This document shows, in pieces, positions 52,063 through 64,000 of a stretch of 64,000 nt of DNA. A program made the translations under genes and the position numbers. A model generated the notes under the pieces. That model did not search any database. It had not been told where the DNA came from and saw only the letters and a list, made by a program, of their open reading frames with translations. The DNA is from Nocardia macrotermitis (GTDB lineage: Bacteria; Actinomycetota; Actinomycetes; Mycobacteriales; Mycobacteriaceae). The stretch spans positions 124,001 to 188,000 of the forward strand of contig NZ_WEGK01000003.1 in NCBI RefSeq assembly GCF_009604405.1. Direction: 5' to 3'. How positions within the stretch are numbered: position 1 is the first letter of the stretch; every line of letters starts with the position of its first letter.

Positions 52063-53235
52063 GTGTCGGCGGCGCTGGTGCGGAACAATGAAGTGGTGTC
52101 CGACATCGTGAGAGTCCTGCTCCTGGGCAGCACCGGTTCCATTGGTACGCAAGCGCTCGAGGTGATCGCCGAGAACCCGGACCGGTTCCAGGTGGTGGGC
52201 CTGGCCGCGCGCGGCGGTAACACCGAGCTACTCGCGCAGCAGATCCGCGACACCGGCACCACCGAGGTCGCCGTCGCCGATCCGGCCGCGGCCGCGAAAC
52301 TCGGTGTGTCCCTTGCCGGTCCGGACGCGGTCACCGAGCTCGTGCGTCGCACCGAGGCCGATGTCGTACTCAACGCCCTGGTCGGTTCGCTCGGACTCGA
52401 ACCGACCCTGGCCACCCTGGAATCGGGCCGTCGCCTGGCATTGGCGAACAAGGAATCGCTGGTCGCGGGTGGGTCGTTGGTGACGCGGGCGGCCAAGCCG
52501 GGGCAGATCGTCCCGGTGGATTCCGAGCATTCGGCGATGGCGCAGTGCCTGCGAGGCGGTCGCGCGGACGAGGTGGATCGGTTCGTGCTCACCGCGTCGG
52601 GCGGCCCGTTCCGCGGCTGGACCGCCGAGATGCTCGAATCGGTGAATCCGGACGAGGCGAAGGCGCATCCGACCTGGTCGATGGGCCTGATGAATACGTT
52701 GAACTCGGCCAGTCTGGTCAACAAGGGGCTCGAGTTGATCGAGGCGCACATGTTGTTCGGCATTCCGTACGACCGCATCGACGTCACCGTGCATCCGCAG
52801 TCGATCGTGCATTCCATGGTCACCTTCGCCGACGGTTCGACGATCGCCCAGGCCAGTCCGCCGGATATGAAACTGCCGATCGCGTTGGCCCTGGGCTGGC
52901 CCGATCGGGTGCCCGGCACCCTGGCGCCGCTCGATTTCACGCAATCGCACAGGTGGGAGTTCGAACCGGTCGACAACGCGGTGTTCCCGGCCGTCGAACT
53001 CGCCCGTCACGCAGGTCAGCAGGGTGGAACCGTGACCGCGACCTACAACGCGGCGAACGAGATCGCGGTGCAGGCGTTCCTCGACGGGCGGATCGGCTTC
53101 CCCGGGATCGTGCGCACGGTCGCGGCTGTGGTCGAGTCGGCCGACCAGTGGCGCGCGGAACCCAGTACCTTGGACGAGGTGCTCGCGGCGGACGCGTGGG
53201 CGAGGTCGCGTGCGCAGATGTACGTGGGTAATTGA
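52063..53235 (+). CDS. dxr: 1-deoxy-D-xylulose 5-phosphate reductoisomerase
   Basis: Second enzyme of the MEP isoprenoid pathway, NADPH-dependent, target of fosmidomycin. The 390-residue product shows [18 protein letters not shown] (NADPH), [38 protein letters not shown] (metal/substrate), [20 protein letters not shown] and [20 protein letters not shown]. All active-site motifs are intact. GTG 52063 follows GGGGTGAG; GTG 52096 (VSDIVRVLL) is an alternative start. The site-2 protease gene starts 21 bp later, as in mycobacteria (dxr-rip). Confidence 0.97.
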   Translation: MSAALVRNNEVVSDIVRVLLLGSTGSIGTQALEVIAENPDRFQVVGLAARGGNTELLAQQIRDTGTTEVAVADPAAAAKLGVSLAGPDAVTELVRRTEADVVLNALVGSLGLEPTLATLESGRRLALANKESLVAGGSLVTRAAKPGQIVPVDSEHSAMAQCLRGGRADEVDRFVLTASGGPFRGWTAEMLESVNPDEAKAHPTWSMGLMNTLNSASLVNKGLELIEAHMLFGIPYDRIDVTVHPQSIVHSMVTFADGSTIAQASPPDMKLPIALALGWPDRVPGTLAPLDFTQSHRWEFEPVDNAVFPAVELARHAGQQGGTVTATYNAANEIAVQAFLDGRIGFPGIVRTVAAVVESADQWRAEPSTLDEVLAADAWARSRAQMYVGN

Positions 53236-53256
53236 CACAGGAGGGTTCGACACCGC

Positions 53257-54471
53257 ATGGGGTTCGTGATCGGGTTCGTGCTGTTCGCCCTCGGAATCAC
53301 GGCGTCGGTGGCGCTGCACGAATGCGGGCATATGTGGGCCGCGCAGGCCACGGGTATGAAGGTGCGCCGCTATTTCATCGGATTCGGCCCGAAGGTGTTC
53401 TCCTTCCGGCGTGGTGAGACCGAGTACGGGCTCAAGGCGCTGCCGCTGGGTGGTTTCTGCGATATCGCCGGCATGACCGCGCTGGACGAGATCGATCCGG
53501 AGGATCTGGATCGGGCGATGTACCGGCAGAAGACCTGGAAACGCCTGGTCGTGATGTGCGGCGGCATCGCGATGAACTTCGTGCTGGGATTCATCCTGAT
53601 CGTGATCCTGGCCGTCGGCTGGGGGTTGCCGCGGCTGGATTCGCCGCCGGCCAATCAGATCGCGGTCGCGTGCGTGGGCGCGGACAAGCCCGACGGCACC
53701 CATCAGAGTTGCACCGGCGAGGGCCCGGCCCAGCTGGCGGGTATGCGTCGCGGCGACAAGATCGTGGCCGTGGGCGGTACCGCGGTGTCGAACATCAAGG
53801 AGATCGCGAACGCGACCAAGGATCTCACCGGTCCGATCGACTACACGATCGAGCGGGACGGCAAGACACTGCACGTCACGGTCGATCCGGTGCGGGTGCA
53901 GACCTACCCGGTCGATCCGAAGACGAACAAGCCCGCCACGACCGCGGTGACGGCCTCCAAAATCGGTGTCCTCCAGGACTATTACGACACCACGCACTAC
54001 AACGTCCTCACCGCGATCCCGGGCTCGATCGGTTTCACCGGCGAAATGTTCGGCAAGACCTTCGAATCGCTCGCGCAGATGCCGACCAAGGTCGTGAACC
54101 TGTGGCATGCGGTGACCGGCGGCGTGCGCGACGCCGACACCCCGGTCAGCGTGTACGGCGCCAGCAAGATCGGCGGTGAGACCGCCGAGCGCGGCCTCTG
54201 GAACGTGTTCATCCTGGTGCTGGCCAGCCTGAATTTCTTCCTCGGAGCGTTCAACATCCTGCCCCTGCTGCCGCTGGACGGCGGGCACATCGCGGTGGTG
54301 CTCTACGAGAAGGTCCGCAACATGCTCCGCAGCCGACGGGGTCTGGAAGCAGGCGGCCCCGTCGACTACATGAAGCTGCTACCCGCCACCTACGTCGTCG
54401 TGGTGATCGGCGGGGCATACATGATCCTGGTGCTGGTCGCGGACATCGTGAACCCGATCAAATTGTTCTGA
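53257..54471 (+). CDS. rip: site-2 intramembrane metalloprotease (Rip1/RseP-like)
   Basis: 404-residue membrane zinc protease. The HExxH motif lies in the first helix (VALHECGHMWAAQATG). One PDZ domain follows (AQLAGMRRGDKIVAVGGTAV), and the second zinc-binding segment FNILPLLPLDGGHIAVVL is present. In mycobacteria the orthologue Rip1 cleaves anti-sigma factors and PBP3 and influences envelope lipid composition. ATG 53257 follows GGAGGG. Co-transcribed with dxr. A terminator hairpin lies 16 bp after the stop. Confidence 0.95.
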   Translation: MGFVIGFVLFALGITASVALHECGHMWAAQATGMKVRRYFIGFGPKVFSFRRGETEYGLKALPLGGFCDIAGMTALDEIDPEDLDRAMYRQKTWKRLVVMCGGIAMNFVLGFILIVILAVGWGLPRLDSPPANQIAVACVGADKPDGTHQSCTGEGPAQLAGMRRGDKIVAVGGTAVSNIKEIANATKDLTGPIDYTIERDGKTLHVTVDPVRVQTYPVDPKTNKPATTAVTASKIGVLQDYYDTTHYNVLTAIPGSIGFTGEMFGKTFESLAQMPTKVVNLWHAVTGGVRDADTPVSVYGASKIGGETAERGLWNVFILVLASLNFFLGAFNILPLLPLDGGHIAVVLYEKVRNMLRSRRGLEAGGPVDYMKLLPATYVVVVIGGAYMILVLVADIVNPIKLF

Positions 54472-54486
54472 GCGGCAGGGTACAGA

Positions 54487-54543
54487 AAACCCCGGAGCGA
54501 TCCCTACCGGCCATTTCGATGGTCAGGCAAATCGCCGGGGTTT
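54487..54543 (+). terminator. terminator after dxr-rip
   Basis: AAACCCCGG (54487-54495) pairs with CCGGGGTTT (54535-54543) across a 39-nt loop; GAGCGAT/ATCGC can extend the stem. It is followed by CGTTATTTC, moderately T-rich. Confidence 0.65.
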
Positions 54544-54696
54544 CGTTATTTCTCGGGGGAGTTGATGACGGAGAGTAGGTGATGACGGGCTGGTGGTGGG
54601 TGGGGATCTGGGGGACCATGGTGGGGGCGGTGTTCGTGCCGTGCGTTCTGAGTGTGTTGTGTGATCTTGTCCGCTGCGCAGGAGGGATGGCGAATC

Positions 54697-55092
54697 ATGG
54701 TGAGTGTCGGGAAGTTTCGGGGTGGGGCTCGGCTGGTGATCGTCGCGGGGGTTGTGGGGGCGGCTGTGATGGTGGGGGCGGGGACGGCGTTTGCGGCCGA
54801 CGGGATCGATGTGACGGGTGTGGGGCCGAGCAATGTCAAGGTGGTGTACAGCTGTGATGCGTCGGCGGGGGTGGCGGCGATCGGGGTGATGGCCGGGGAT
54901 CCGCAGGCCGATCGGCCGGCCGCGACCGGTCGGCAGACCGATGTCACCTGTGATGGTGCTCAGCACACGACGGTGGTCGTGTTGCAGGGGACGCCGTTGT
55001 CGGGTGGGCGGCAGGTGCAGGTGCGGGCCGCGCTGGTGGATCGCAACGACACGGTTGTCAAGGGGATCGCCAAGCTGTTCACCCTGGGGTGA
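54697..55092 (+). CDS. small secreted protein
   Basis: 131 residues with a Sec signal peptide (RLVIVAGVVGAAVMVGAGTA, cleavage after AFA). The mature part of about 97 residues reads DGIDVTGVGPSNVKVVYSCD, ending VDRNDTVVKGIAKLFTLG. Two cysteines (YSCDAS, VTCDGA) probably form a disulfide. It looks like a small beta-sandwich. ATG 54697 has GGAGGG at 54681-54686. No family recognised. Confidence 0.75.
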   Translation: MVSVGKFRGGARLVIVAGVVGAAVMVGAGTAFAADGIDVTGVGPSNVKVVYSCDASAGVAAIGVMAGDPQADRPAATGRQTDVTCDGAQHTTVVVLQGTPLSGGRQVQVRAALVDRNDTVVKGIAKLFTLG

Positions 55093-55105
55093 GCCGAGTA
55101 GCTCC

Positions 55106-56443
55106 TCAGGCGGTGAGTCGGTCGTCCTCGTCGATGAACCAGGTCGCCACGACGCTCACAACAGCGGTTGCGGCGAGATATCCGCAGGCCAGCCACGGTG
55201 AACCGGGCGTCGCCGCGATAAGTGCGGTGACGATCATGGGTGTGACGCCCGAGGCGTAGATCCCGGAGAACTGGTAGACGAACGACAGTCCGGTGTATCG
55301 CACCTGCGGCGGATACAGCCCGGCGTAGAGCGTGCCCTGCGCGCCGTAGAACAGTGCGTGCACGATGCCGAACACCGCGACGATCCCCACCGCGAACAGC
55401 ACGATGTTCTTCGCCTCGAACAGCGCGAACACCGGATACACCAGCAGCCCGAACGCCGCGATCCCCACCATGTAGACCCGGCGCGGCCCGAACCGGTCGC
55501 TGAGCAGGCCCGACAGCGGGATCAGCGCGGCCATCACCACGGCCGCGATGGTGACCGAGACCAGCACGGGGACCTGCCGCAAGCCCAGATGCCCGGTGGC
55601 GAAGCTGATCGCGAACACACCCCAGGTGTTGAACGCCGCGCCCTCACCCCAGCGCGAGAGCAGGCCCAGGAACGTATTGCGGCGGTTGCGCGCGTTGCGG
55701 AACAGTTCGACCACGGGCACCTTGGAGATCCGGTTGAGCCGGTCGATCTCCCGGAACGCGGGCGTCTCGTCGATCCGCAACCGCACGATCAGCCCGATCG
55801 CGACCAGCACCACACTCGCGCCGAACGCGATCCGCCACCCGTATCCCAGGAACGCGGCCTCACTCAATGTCGACCGCAGCAGCGCGAAAACGCCTGTGCC
55901 CAAAGCCAATCCGAGCGCGAGACCGACCTGCGGATAACTGCCGAAGATCCCCACCTTGCGCCGCGGACTGTATTCCACCGCCAGCAGCACCGCCCCGGCC
56001 CATTCCCCGCCGAGCGCGAACCCTTGCAGAATTCGCAGGAGCAGCAACAGGATCGGCGCGGCGATCCCGATCGCGCTCGCGGTCGGCAGCACCCCCATCA
56101 ACGCCGTCGACACCCCCATCAGCGCCATCGTCAACGCCAACGTCCGCTTGCGCCCGATCCGATCCCCGATATGCCCGAACACCAGCCCGCCGACGGGCCG
56201 CATCACGAACCCCACCGCGAACGTCGCGAACGACAACATCGTCCCGACGAAACTGCTCGTATGCGGAAAGAACAACTTCCCGAACACGATTCCCGCCGCA
56301 GTCGAGTACAGAAAGAAGTCGTACCACTCGACCGTCGTCCCGATCAGGCTGGCCGCGATAGCAGCCCGCGTATCGGTAACCGACAGCCCCGGCTCCTCCC
56401 GCACCCCGTCTGCACGCACCGACGCGGATTCCAGTAACGACAT
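55106..56443 (-). CDS. MFS transporter of the metabolite:H+ symporter (MHS) family
   Basis: 445-residue membrane transporter with 12 helices. The MHS landmarks are SLIGTTVEWYDFFLYSTAAG in helix 1, MRPVGGLVFGHIGDRIGRKR after helix 2, LRILQGFALGGEWAGAVLL in helix 4 and the second-half motif GLLSDRFGPRRVYMVG. Members (ProP, ShiA, KgtP types) import organic acids, shikimate or osmolytes with protons; the substrate here is unknown. ATG 56443. Convergent with the small secreted protein gene. Confidence 0.88.
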   Translation of the reverse strand: MSLLESASVRADGVREEPGLSVTDTRAAIAASLIGTTVEWYDFFLYSTAAGIVFGKLFFPHTSSFVGTMLSFATFAVGFVMRPVGGLVFGHIGDRIGRKRTLALTMALMGVSTALMGVLPTASAIGIAAPILLLLLRILQGFALGGEWAGAVLLAVEYSPRRKVGIFGSYPQVGLALGLALGTGVFALLRSTLSEAAFLGYGWRIAFGASVVLVAIGLIVRLRIDETPAFREIDRLNRISKVPVVELFRNARNRRNTFLGLLSRWGEGAAFNTWGVFAISFATGHLGLRQVPVLVSVTIAAVVMAALIPLSGLLSDRFGPRRVYMVGIAAFGLLVYPVFALFEAKNIVLFAVGIVAVFGIVHALFYGAQGTLYAGLYPPQVRYTGLSFVYQFSGIYASGVTPMIVTALIAATPGSPWLACGYLAATAVVSVVATWFIDEDDRLTA

Positions 56444-56608
56444 GGGCGATCCTCTTCTACTCCAGCGTCGACTCGACGAGTCAGGGTAGGGGGAGGAAGG
56501 GGTGCCCAGAAGGGTTGCGATCAGCGAGATTCCAGGCGTGGGGCGTTGGCGTGCGCGGGGTTTGGCAATTCCGGTCGTAGCTGCGGGCAGCGCCGGTGGC
56601 CGGTTCGG

Positions 56609-57208
56609 TTATTCGCTTTCGTCGACGAATGGTGGGCAGATGCGGAATGTGGTGCCGTCCAGTAGGCCCGCGTAGCCGAGTTCGGTGACGAGTTCGTCGC
56701 TGAGGTAGATTGCGCCGTGTGGGTCCATGGGGTGGCGGAAGGTGCCGAGGGTGCGGATTTCCCGAGGGTGGTGGGGGCTCAGGTACAGCATTTGTCCTTC
56801 GCTGAACTCGTTGAGCTTCTCGTAGTCGGGGTCGCCCCAGCTGATCAGTCCGAAGGGGTGGAAGACGGCGAGATCGGTTCTGCCGGACTCGGTTCGGGCA
56901 GGGAGGAATTCTCCGTAGGGTTGCAGGATCGGGGTGGCGGTGGTGATGGCTTCGTCTCCGTCGAACAGCAGGGTGCCCAGGTCCAGGTAGGGCATTTTGG
57001 ACGGCAGCAGTTGTCTGCCGTTTTCGGCGGTTTCGATGGGGTCGATGGTGATGGGGGTCCAGGTATCGGCGCATGGGTCGAATCCCCAGTTCGCGATTGC
57101 CTGGCCGTCGTCGTAGGCGTGTAGCTTGGCCCACCGGTGGTGTGCGGAGTTCGCGTCGCGCACCGGTCGGTAGGCGAAAATCGACTGCACCAGGGATGGA
57201 GCTGGCAT
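56609..57208 (-). CDS. immunity-like protein 2 (downstream of RHS toxin)
   Basis: 199-residue soluble protein. It shares a pattern with the preceding gene: an N-terminal region rich in W/Y/D, then ILQPYGEFLPARTESGRTDL, VFHPFGLISWGDPDYEK and a C-terminal part ending LLDGTTFRICPPFVDESE. Its place after an RHS toxin and before an unrelated transporter suggests an immunity protein or a second, orphan immunity gene. I recognise an Imm11-like flavour but cannot assign a family with certainty. Confidence 0.6.
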   Translation of the reverse strand: MPAPSLVQSIFAYRPVRDANSAHHRWAKLHAYDDGQAIANWGFDPCADTWTPITIDPIETAENGRQLLPSKMPYLDLGTLLFDGDEAITTATPILQPYGEFLPARTESGRTDLAVFHPFGLISWGDPDYEKLNEFSEGQMLYLSPHHPREIRTLGTFRHPMDPHGAIYLSDELVTELGYAGLLDGTTFRICPPFVDESE

Positions 57209-57247
57209 TGGATTCCTAGTCTCTCGGGTGGCCTTCGGTCTGTTCGA

Positions 57248-57781
57248 TTACTGCGCGATTGCGGCCTTGCGAAATTCGATGCTGTCGAATAACTGGTTCT
57301 CGGCCGCCCGGTCGACGAACCATTGTGAGAAAAACAATCCCATGGCGCTCGATGTCAATGAGAATATCCCGAGTTCCTCGGCATCGCGATGGAAAATGAT
57401 CGGTTCTGAACGTCGGAGTCTTCTGAATATTTCATCCTCTTCTCGAGGTTCGACAGCGACATCGGCATGATGTGTTGCGTGAAACAGTAACAGCGGTTCG
57501 CCCTGTGAGACTGCTGGTAGGAACTCACCCCACGGAAGGAGGTATTCCTCCACCTCTTCTCTGTCTTTGGGGTAGATGGCAAGGCATGACAGGGAAGGCC
57601 GAAGTACTTTGGCTGGACGCAGCGGTCTCCTCCATTCGTCCAGTGTGCTTATTTCTATTTCTGGCGGTGTCCATCTGGAAGGTGAATCCGGACCCATGTC
57701 ACGTATGCGTTCCGAGTCGTCCAGTTCCATGAAACCTGAATAGGGGTGTGTCGACTCTGGAGTTGCTTGATAGAAGTCCAT
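57248..57781 (-). CDS. immunity-like protein 1, next to RHS/AHH toxin
   Basis: 177 residues, starting MDFYQATPESTHPYSGFMEL (ATG 57781 after AGGAG). Core segments CLAIYPKDREEVEEYLLPWG, EFLPAVSQGEPLLLFHATHH and DEIFRRLRRSEPIIFHRDAE parallel those of the next gene (LPWGEFLPA versus QPYGEFLPA). It starts 22 bp after the toxin stop codon, the position of a cognate immunity gene. Base composition is clearly lower in GC than the neighbourhood, as is the toxin tip, suggesting joint exchange. Probable function: neutralising the AHH nuclease. Confidence 0.65.
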   Translation of the reverse strand: MDFYQATPESTHPYSGFMELDDSERIRDMGPDSPSRWTPPEIEISTLDEWRRPLRPAKVLRPSLSCLAIYPKDREEVEEYLLPWGEFLPAVSQGEPLLLFHATHHADVAVEPREEDEIFRRLRRSEPIIFHRDAEELGIFSLTSSAMGLFFSQWFVDRAAENQLFDSIEFRKAAIAQ

Positions 57782-57803
57782 GTCTACTCCTGTGGCATTG
57801 TTA

Positions 57804-62945
<5,142 letters not shown>

Positions 62946-63193
62946 CTTGTTCCCCCGTGCTGCTCATCCAAAACCTGGGCCGTCGCAACCGGTTTCGGTG
63001 TCCGACGGTCTCCACAGGCAAATATAGCCAATTCCCGCACCATCTTTCGAGCGCGTATCAGCTGTGGGGTTGGTATGCCGTATCCGCATGTCGCAGTGGT
63101 CCCCCGACGGAAATCCGCAGGGACATAAGGCATATCACCCACACCTACGCCCGTGAGGGTGTTCTCGACCGAGATGTGGTTGCTGCGGCAGGA

Positions 63194-63856
63194 TCAGTCG
63201 AGGAATGTGACGGTTTCCGACAGCGGGGCTCTATAGGCGTAGGGGTGGGGGATGTCGGGGTGAGGGTGGCCTATAGCCATGCCGCAGAACAGGATTCGTC
63301 GCGGTGGGGGCGCGATCGTCTCGGCTACTGTGCGGTGGTATTCGGACCACGAGATCTGCGCGCAGGTGTGTAGGCCCTCCTGGCGGAACAGGAGCATGAC
63401 CGTTTGCAGGTACATGCCCGCGTCGGCCCATTGCGGGGCGGGCATGTCGCGGTCCAGGTAGCAGAACAGGGCGGTGGAGGCACCGAAGCAGTTCCAATTC
63501 TCGGCTCGGACGCGGGCTCGGCCGGCGGTGTCGTCGCGGGCGATGCCGACCGCTTCGTAACGGCGTGCGCCCATGTCGTGCAGGCGTTCTCGATACGGGG
63601 TGGCCAGATCGGGTGGGTACCAGGCGAATTCGGGTTCGTCGCCGTGATCGCCCGACGCGATCCGCTCGCCGACGCGTTTCTTCAACTCCGCCAGCGGACC
63701 ACCGGTGAGCACATAGATGTGCCAGGGTTGCAGATTGCCGCCGGATGGTGCGCGAGTGGCCGCGCCGAGGACCCGTTCCAGGACCTCCCGGGCCACGGGC
63801 TCCGCGGTGAAGGCCCGAATCGACTGTCTGGTCCGCACCGCGTCGTAGACGTCCAT
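63194..63856 (-). CDS. nitroreductase-family NAD(P)H-dependent FMN oxidoreductase
   Basis: 220-residue FMN enzyme. The N-terminal RTRQSIRAFTAEPVAREVLE and RAPSGGNLQPWHIYVLTGGP are the FMN-binding signature. WADAGMYLQTVMLLFRQEGL and RRILFCGMAIGHPHPDIPHP complete the fold. Such enzymes reduce nitroaromatics or quinones; the physiological substrate is unknown. ATG 63856. Single gene; 248 bp separate it from the RHS gene, without recognised content. Confidence 0.9.
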   Translation of the reverse strand: MDVYDAVRTRQSIRAFTAEPVAREVLERVLGAATRAPSGGNLQPWHIYVLTGGPLAELKKRVGERIASGDHGDEPEFAWYPPDLATPYRERLHDMGARRYEAVGIARDDTAGRARVRAENWNCFGASTALFCYLDRDMPAPQWADAGMYLQTVMLLFRQEGLHTCAQISWSEYHRTVAETIAPPPRRILFCGMAIGHPHPDIPHPYAYRAPLSETVTFLD

Positions 63857-64000
63857 CCCGTCATCCTACGGACACCCGATGCCGGGCGATTCATCTTGCG
63901 AGGCAACGACTTTCGATGTGCTCGGAATTACATCCCGCCGGGCCGATGAATTCGCCCGCGCACCGGAGTCTGCCATTTCGACGCCCCGCACGGGTGGGGC
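63857..64000. other. right end of window
   Basis: 144 bp upstream of the nitroreductase start. No gene fragment could be supported. Confidence 0.4.

Noticed and set aside
52228..54288. 686-codon minus-strand frame opposite dxr and rip
   Set aside because: Shadow of two conserved genes.

Overview
High-GC actinobacterial chromosome segment, most likely Nocardia or a close mycolic-acid relative. The evidence is the conserved core block rpsB-tsf-pyrH-frr-cdsA-rlmN, the DUF2631-dxr-site-2-protease block, an IdeR-type iron box in front of an efeU/efeO fusion, GC-rich third codon positions and many GTG/TTG starts. In mycobacteria the rlmN and dxr neighbourhoods lie close together. Here about 42 kb of mostly accessory DNA separates them (inference).

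Layout. 0-9.4 kb: end of a siderophore-interacting protein, an M23 endopeptidase, rpsB, tsf, pyrH, frr, an 80-bp tandem repeat running into the cdsA start, cdsA, a Tat-exported purple-acid-phosphatase-like enzyme, a LapA-like membrane protein and rlmN. 8.8-13.1 kb: an accretion island in rlmN. From position 8807 the 3' half of rlmN changes codon use. A second near-identical but internally deleted 3' half lies at 11.77-12.26 kb, and a decayed third copy at 12.88-13.06 kb. A hipB/hipA-type cassette and an unknown gene sit between them, and pieces of DUF234-type ATPase genes are scattered around. 13.0-19.4 kb: a four-gene set on the minus strand, made of an SF1 helicase with a DUF2726-like end, a TerY-like VWA protein, a PP2C phosphatase and a Ser/Thr kinase. 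The last three have GTGA overlaps (TerY-P triad). 19.9-27.6 kb: GH3 enzyme, fructosamine-kinase-like protein, NCS1 permease with divergent HxlR regulator, SigJ-like ECF sigma factor with a DoxX-like protein, DsbA-like thiol oxidoreductase, and an HTH regulator with a membrane partner.

27.9-39.8 kb is the most unusual part. A two-gene module occurs twice: a STAND (NB-ARC/TPR) NTPase convergent with a GT-B / CDP-glycerol-glycerophosphotransferase-like gene. Each transferase copy carries its own short tandem array. Copy 1 has 22 heptamers (GGCTTCC) between a TATAAT box and its start codon. Copy 2 has 15 octamers (GGCTCTCC) inside the coding region. Because 8 is not a multiple of 3, copy 2 is now out of frame, and 14 or 17 units would restore a 600-residue protein. 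This looks like a phase-variable surface-polysaccharide locus. It is transcribed with a GT4 glycosyltransferase and a membrane pentapeptide-repeat protein.

40-51.6 kb: M20 amidohydrolase, HesB-like protein, soluble transhydrogenase SthA, the efeUO-efeB iron uptake operon, a quinone-oxidoreductase-like MDR enzyme, a thioredoxin-reductase-like flavoprotein and a LysR effector-domain protein. 51.7-54.5 kb: DUF2631 protein, dxr, site-2 protease and a terminator. 54.7-64 kb: small secreted protein, MFS transporter, two immunity-like genes, a 1713-residue RHS toxin ending in an AHH nuclease and interrupted by a D/N/G/T low-complexity insert, and a nitroreductase. No tRNA, rRNA, CRISPR array, integrase or transposase was recognised.
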